DNA from: Ruminococcaceae bacterium UBA1772
GTDB lineage: Bacteria; Bacillota; Clostridia; Oscillospirales; Acutalibacteraceae
Assembly (NCBI GenBank): GCA_002314645.1
Contig: DCGS01000084.1
Span: 1 to 7,372, forward strand
Length of the DNA: 7,372 nucleotides
Direction: 5' to 3'
Shown here: positions 5,539 to 7,372 of the stretch, in pieces
Position numbering within the stretch: the first letter of the stretch is position 1
Layout of the letters: each line of letters opens with the position of its first letter
Notes under the pieces: generated by a model
What the model saw: only the letters and a program-made list of their open reading frames with translations
What the model was told of the DNA's origin: nothing
Database searches by the model: none
Position numbers and translations under genes: made by a program

Positions 5539-6589
5539 TACCAAGAACGAATGGAAGGTATCTGTTTACTAGTTCTGACATTGCTGCAAGGACTAGAGCG
5601 CTAAGTACCATTGTTATGGTGAGTGAAAGTGGCCAAGCTTTAAGGAATGGAACAAGGTCAATTAACTTGTACATGAGCTTTACGAAGATTGGTATAACAA
5701 GTGTGTTTTGGAAAGCGTAGTAAACAAGTGTGTTCTTGCCTATGTATTCAAGTGGCTTACACTTTTCTATGAGAATGCAGCCGAATATGGCAGCAAGTGT
5801 ACCGAATATTGCACCAAAGTAGAAAAGGAATGGATTACCTATTCTTGCATTGAAGAGTGAAATACTTCTTCCAAGAACGTTGTAGTTTAGTTTAAGGAAA
5901 AGGATGTTGAGTGCAAGAGTTGTAAGCATGAGTATGGCATATGATGCCTTTTTGTTTATGTTCTTCTCCTCTACCTTACTATCTATTTTATCAACTAGCA
6001 TTTTTATGAGTTTACCCATTATGAGGAAAGAAGTTGCTATTGGAACCATATCAAGACTATAGTAGAAGCCTTGAACGTACTTTATGAGGATGGATCCTAC
6101 AATTGCAAATCCTACAAATGCAAGACAAAGGAAATGCACCTTGTTCTTACATGCTTTGTCTACCCAATAGAAAAGGAGTTCTGAGAAGAACAAAGCTGGA
6201 AGGAACCACATTGTAAAATACTGTGTATGGTTTCTGTTGGCTATTAAAATGTAGAGTTCTCTTTTAAGGAACAGATTTATGTTTAAGTCCCCTGTTGTTA
6301 CAAGACCATATATAACCATAGATATTGCAAGCAAGGTTGCAAGGCAATAGTATGGAACCATTAAAGAAATGAATTTCTTTTTAGTAAACGTCTTAAACGA
6401 GTCATATCTATTTGCATTAAAAGTAAATCCTGAAAGAGAAAAGAACAATGGCATATGAAATGTATACAGCCAAAGGAATAAATAGACATGAGCAAAGTCA
6501 AGGCAATGACCAATCATTACAAGAATCATTGCATAGCCTTTTGCAATATCTATATAGCCAAGTCTTTTCTTTTTAGTTAGTTCACCCAT
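5528..6589 (-). CDS. Membrane acyltransferase, acyltransferase 3 family
   Basis: This 353-aa integral membrane protein has about ten hydrophobic segments. The N-terminus fits the family signature YIDIAKGYAMILVMIGH, with the conserved catalytic-type histidine H28 at the end of helix 1. FHMPLFFSLSGFTF (44-57) follows in helix 2, and a basic cytoplasmic segment KTFTKKKF with VPYY is at 66-81. Near the C-terminus is EYIGKNTLVYYAFQN (281-295), the family's iGknTl..y motif. Such enzymes transfer acetyl or other acyl groups to cell-surface sugars, peptidoglycan, lipids or small molecules. No neighbouring glycan genes identify the substrate. Start: ATG with GAGGTG at 6595-6600, close but acceptable. 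It is a single-gene unit with its own promoter (6609-6637) and a terminator at 5341-5366. The final lysines and stop lie in an 8-bp tandem repeat. Confidence 0.85.
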   Translation of the reverse strand: MGELTKKKRLGYIDIAKGYAMILVMIGHCLDFAHVYLFLWLYTFHMPLFFSLSGFTFNANRYDSFKTFTKKKFISLMVPYYCLATLLAISMVIYGLVTTGDLNINLFLKRELYILIANRNHTQYFTMWFLPALFFSELLFYWVDKACKNKVHFLCLAFVGFAIVGSILIKYVQGFYYSLDMVPIATSFLIMGKLIKMLVDKIDSKVEEKNINKKASYAILMLTTLALNILFLKLNYNVLGRSISLFNARIGNPFLFYFGAIFGTLAAIFGCILIEKCKPLEYIGKNTLVYYAFQNTLVIPIFVKLMYKLIDLVPFLKAWPLSLTITMVLSALVLAAMSELVNRYLPFVLGRKK

Positions 6590-6608
6590 ACACTCACCTC
6601 TTATACCT

Positions 6609-6637
6609 ATTATTGACTGTTATAGTCTAAATGTCAA
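6609..6637 (-). promoter_or_regulatory. Promoter of the acyltransferase gene
   Basis: On the minus strand, a perfect TTGACA (6632-6637) and AATAAT (6609-6614) are 17 bases apart. RNA would start near 6602, giving a very short leader that begins at the GAGGTG ribosome site. The spacer contains a small dyad, GACT-GTTAT-AGTC (6615-6627). The tandem direct-repeat element at 6645-6678 ends 7 bases upstream of the -35. Confidence 0.6.
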
Positions 6638-6644
6638 AAGAAAG

Positions 6645-6678
6645 TTACCGTTTATTCCCTATGATTACCACTCATTCC
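6645..6678 (+). promoter_or_regulatory. Tandem direct-repeat element, copy 2 (candidate regulator binding site)
   Basis: TTACCGTTTATTCC (6645-6658) and TTACCACTCATTCC (6665-6678) are direct repeats, 11/14 identical, with a 20-bp period. ACCGTTTAT fits the LytTR-type half-site pattern at all nine positions; ACCACTCAT fits at seven. The element lies between divergent promoters, exactly 7 bases from the -35 of the acyltransferase on one side and 7 bases from the -35 of the micro-ORF transcript on the other. The other copy is at 423-456. Confidence 0.5.
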
Positions 6679-6685
6679 AATTTGC

Positions 6686-6713
6686 TTGATATTAGAATTT
6701 GAGTAGTTATAAT
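6686..6713 (+). promoter_or_regulatory. Promoter of the micro-ORF transcript
   Basis: TTGATA (6686-6691, 5/6) and a perfect TATAAT (6708-6713) are separated by 16 bases. The predicted RNA start is about 6720, exactly at the outer end of the left arm of the inverted repeat. Confidence 0.65.
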
Positions 6714-6719
6714 TAACAT

Positions 6720-6749
6720 CGGAAGGCAAGCCATTAACGGCGGTTTACC
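6720..6749 (+). repeat. Left arm of the inverted repeat; 5' end of the micro-ORF mRNA
   Basis: The core (6725-6749) matches the reverse complement of 6889-6910 at 20 of 22 aligned positions with one 3-base gap. The outer five bases (6720-6724) extend the pairing to 6911-6915. Its own halves, GGCAAGCC and GGTTTACC, can also pair locally as a 5' stem-loop with a 9-base loop. A full-length mRNA could fold its 5' end onto its 3' end through these arms. Confidence 0.75.
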
Positions 6750-6778
6750 ATCTACCTCTTTAAAGGGAGGTGATGGTA
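6746..6778 (+). promoter_or_regulatory. Hairpin that hides the Shine-Dalgarno sequence and start of the micro-ORF
   Basis: TACCATC (6746-6752) pairs with GATGGTA (6772-6778). After a single bulged T, ACCTC (6754-6758) pairs with GAGGT (6767-6771), for 12 Watson-Crick pairs plus possible wobbles around TTAAA. GGGAGG and the A of the ATG are inside the stem, so ribosome access should be low unless the structure is opened. The left edge (6746-6749) is also part of the long inverted repeat, so the two foldings compete over TACC. Confidence 0.65.
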
Positions 6779-6855
6779 TGACTTTTACAATTACTATTAG
6801 AAATATTTCTATAAAGATTATTGTAAAAAGAAAGAACCGCCCAGCTGCGAACTGA
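6778..6855 (+). CDS. Micro-ORF, 25-aa basic peptide, candidate type I toxin (unrecognised family)
   Basis: The ORF is ATG to TGA, 25 codons, seven bases after GGAGG (6766-6770). The peptide begins MTFTITIRNISIKIIVK and ends KRKNRPAAN. Hydrophobic and polar residues alternate through about residue 16, six Arg/Lys and no acidic residue give about +6 charge, and a basic tail follows. That suits a membrane- or nucleic acid-associated peptide, but there is no clear transmembrane helix. A two-codon ORF (ATG at 6773) overlaps the start, with its TGA sharing bases with this ATG. The last codons and stop form an arm of the hairpin at 6833-6863, so coding and structure are superimposed. Support comes from the ribosome site, a strong promoter, the SD-hiding hairpin and a convergent antisense promoter. 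It resembles Fst-type type I toxin loci in layout, not in sequence. A non-coding role for the transcript remains possible. Confidence 0.55.
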   Translation: MTFTITIRNISIKIIVKRKNRPAAN

Positions 6856-6914
6856 GCGGTTCTAAACTAAATTTGTTTAAACCGATTCGGTAAACCGCAA
6901 ATGGTTTGCCTTTC
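6825..6914 (-). ncRNA. Predicted antisense small RNA (candidate antitoxin RNA)
   Basis: A consensus minus-strand promoter (6921-6949) should start RNA near 6914, and a terminator hairpin with TTTCTTTTT tail (6825-6863) should end it near 6825, giving about 90 nt. No ATG occurs in it, so it is probably non-coding. Its 5' end, GGCAAACC-ATTTGC-GGTTTACC, forms a stem-loop with 7 of 8 pairs and is nearly the same sequence as the 5' end of the opposing mRNA. It is complementary to the last nine sense codons, the stop codon and the 3' untranslated region of the micro-ORF mRNA. Length and function are predicted from sequence signals only. Confidence 0.55.
6833..6863 (-). terminator. Terminator hairpin inside the 3' end of the micro-ORF
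   Basis: AGAACCGC (6833-6840) pairs with GCGGTTCT (6856-6863). After a C-A mismatch, CAG (6842-6844) pairs with CTG (6852-6854), leaving a 7-base loop. On the minus strand it is followed by TTCTTTTT, a good intrinsic terminator for the antisense RNA. In the plus direction the tail is AAACTAAATTTG, a poor terminator, so the mRNA may continue to the hairpin at 6889-6910. Confidence 0.7.
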
Positions 6915-6915
6915 G
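6889..6915 (-). repeat. Right arm of the inverted repeat; 5' end of the antisense RNA and possible mRNA 3' end
   Basis: This is the reverse-complement partner of 6720-6749. GGTAAACC (6889-6896) and GGTTTGCC (6903-6910) also form a local stem with a 6-base loop. In the plus direction the stem is followed by TTTCGCTT, so it may terminate the micro-ORF mRNA. Just inside it is a short palindrome, ACCGATTCGGT (6881-6891). Confidence 0.75.
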
Positions 6916-6920
6916 CTTAT

Positions 6921-6949
6921 AGTATATGGCATTTTATGGCATTTGTCAA
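6921..6949 (-). promoter_or_regulatory. Strong promoter of the antisense RNA
   Basis: On the minus strand, TTGACA (6944-6949) and TATACT (6921-6926) are exactly 17 bases apart, 6/6 and 5/6 matches. The spacer contains ATGCCAT twice, 10 bases apart. The predicted start near 6914 coincides with the outer end of the right inverted-repeat arm. It lies downstream of the tRNA terminator, so it is an independent transcription unit. Confidence 0.75.
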
Positions 6950-6986
6950 ATAAAAGTGACACCATCGGTCAAAAAGCAAAAAAATA

Positions 6987-7008
6987 AAACCACCCTATTG
7001 GGTGGTTT
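6987..7008 (-). terminator. Terminator of the tRNA array
   Basis: AAACCACCC (6987-6995) pairs perfectly with GGGTGGTTT (7000-7008) around TATT. On the minus strand TTATTTTTTTG follows. It starts four bases after the CCA of tRNA-Asn. Confidence 0.9.
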
Positions 7009-7012
7009 CATC

Positions 7013-7088
7013 TGGCGCCTCAAACAGGACTCGAACCTGTGACACCGCGGTTAACAGCCGCGTGCTCTACCGACTGAGCTATTAAGGC
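7013..7088 (-). tRNA. tRNA-Asn (anticodon GTT)
   Basis: A 76-base cloverleaf including encoded CCA. The acceptor GCCTTAA pairs with TTGAGGC, the D stem is GCTC/GAGC, and the anticodon stem CGCGG/CCGCG encloses CTGTTAA with anticodon GTT. The T arm is CAGG-TTCGAGT-CCTG within ACAGG...CCTGT. It is last in the minus-strand tRNA array, four bases after tRNA-Glu and just before the terminator. All stems are sound. Confidence 0.96.
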
Positions 7089-7092
7089 AAAT

Positions 7093-7168
7093 TGGTGACC
7101 CGTACGAGATTCGAACTCGTGTTGCCGGCGTGAGAGGCCGGAGTCTTAGGCCACTTGACCAACGGGCC
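7093..7168 (-). tRNA. tRNA-Glu (anticodon CTC)
   Basis: A 76-base cloverleaf with encoded CCA. The acceptor GGCCCGT pairs with ACGGGTC (one G-U), the anticodon stem CCGGC/GCCGG encloses CTCTCAC with anticodon CTC, and the T arm is CGAGA/TCTCG-type around TTCGAAT. It reads GAG codons, the less common glutamate codon in AT-rich genomes; a TTC isoacceptor must be elsewhere. It is separated from tRNA-Lys by a structured 116-base spacer. Confidence 0.94.
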
Positions 7169-7284
7169 ATCTAATATGGGGCCCCCGGAAAGCGACTTGC
7201 GCTTTTTGGGGACAAGGAAGAACAGTTGAAGTAACGAAGAAGTGAGCTTTAGTTCACTTTTGAGTAACGGAAACTGTTCTGACG
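7169..7284 (-). other. Structured spacer between tRNA-Lys and tRNA-Glu
   Basis: Two hairpins fill this spacer. One pairs 7183-7194 with 7200-7211 (12 pairs including two wobbles, ACTTG loop). The other has outer arms AGAACAGTT (7219-7227) and AACTGTTCT (7272-7280) and an inner stem AAGTGA/TCACTT (7240-7245 with 7254-7259). Neither has a T-run for termination on the minus strand. Short repeats GTAACGAA and GTAACGGA lie symmetrically inside the second. It could be processing structure of a tRNA precursor or a decayed gene; no promoter was convincing. Confidence 0.4.
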
Positions 7285-7360
7285 TGGTACACCATCAGGG
7301 ACTCGAACCCTGGACACCCTGATTAAGAGTCAGGTGATCTACCAGCTGAGCTAAAGGTGC
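7285..7360 (-). tRNA. tRNA-Lys (anticodon CTT), with two stem mismatches
   Basis: A 76-base gene with encoded CCA, anticodon stem CCTGA/TCAGG around CTCTTAA (anticodon CTT), a perfect T arm (CAGGG/CCCTG) and a standard D loop. The acceptor GCACCTT against ATGGTGT has a G1-U72 wobble and a U6-U67 mismatch. The D stem GCTC/GATC has a C11-U24 mismatch. Single changes T6 to A and T24 to G would restore both stems. It may be a functional but relaxed gene, a decaying paralogue, or carry sequencing errors. Confidence 0.88.
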
Positions 7361-7364
7361 ATAT

Positions 7365-7372
7365 TGGTGACC
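7365..7372 (-). tRNA. Probable 3' end of another tRNA, cut by the window edge
   Basis: The minus-strand bases GGTCACCA end in CCA and are identical to the last eight bases of the tRNA-Glu gene at 7093-7168. They lie four bases upstream of tRNA-Lys, the same spacing as between tRNA-Glu and tRNA-Asn. A second tRNA-Glu is the simplest guess, but eight bases cannot identify it. Confidence 0.45.

Noticed and set aside
6720..6915. A miniature inverted-repeat transposable element (MITE) about 196 bp long.
   Set aside because: No target-site duplication is visible at the ends, and the arms begin at the predicted transcription starts with promoters outside them, which fits an RNA locus better. Multiple genomic copies with flanking duplications would reopen this.
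1..7372. CRISPR array, riboswitch or prophage attachment site near the tRNA genes.
   Set aside because: No regularly spaced repeats, no recognisable aptamer core in any leader, and no integrase gene or duplicated tRNA 3' end beyond the shared GGTCACCA expected of two similar tRNAs.

Overview
The window is AT-rich and reads like a low-GC Gram-positive anaerobe of the Clostridia, most likely Lachnospiraceae or a close relative. Pointers are strong AGGAGG ribosome sites, sigma-A type promoters, tRNA genes with encoded CCA, and the gene set: an M20C Xaa-His dipeptidase, a long tandem-domain cation diffusion facilitator, a TM1586-type nitroreductase, DUF362, a Flavodoxin_4 protein and a PD-(D/E)XK 'transposase'. 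The genus cannot be fixed from this sequence. Every recognisable protein gene and tRNA is on the minus strand. The only supported plus-strand gene is a tiny ORF at 6778-6855.

Layout from left to right. Bases 1-358 hold the 5' part of a PD-(D/E)XK (Rpn/PDDEXK_2-type) nuclease gene that leaves the window. A compact terminator at 471-489 separates it from a two-gene operon, pepD (1700-3127) followed by a cation diffusion facilitator exporter (496-1698), with a single base between them. A terminator at 3167-3196 ends the next unit, a flavin/redox cluster transcribed flavodoxin (4855-5274), nitroreductase (4115-4777), DUF362 protein (3205-4095). Upstream of a terminator at 5341-5366 lies a single membrane acyltransferase gene (5528-6589) with its own promoter. 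The right end is a tRNA array (a partial tRNA, then Lys-CTT, Glu-CTC, Asn-GTT) closed by a terminator at 6987-7008.

The most unusual part is 6645-6950, between the acyltransferase and the tRNA array. It holds two convergent near-consensus promoters, TTGATA-16-TATAAT on plus and TTGACA-17-TATACT on minus. Their predicted start sites fall almost exactly on the outer ends of an imperfect inverted repeat (6720-6749 and 6889-6915). Between them is a 25-codon, strongly basic, beta-alternating ORF. Its Shine-Dalgarno sequence is buried in a long hairpin, and its last codons form one arm of a terminator hairpin for the opposing transcript. This is the architecture of a type I toxin/antisense-RNA locus or a closely similar antisense-regulated micro-gene. 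I do not recognise the peptide as a named family, and toxicity is inference only.

A second signal links the two ends of the window. A 34-bp element made of two 14-bp direct repeats with a 20-bp period occurs at 423-456 and, in opposite orientation, at 6645-6678. Conservation is confined to the half-sites. In each case it sits just upstream of a promoter region on the same strand, for the PD-(D/E)XK gene and for the micro-ORF transcript. It resembles a tandem binding site for a LytTR-type response regulator, so the two loci may share a regulator that is not encoded here.
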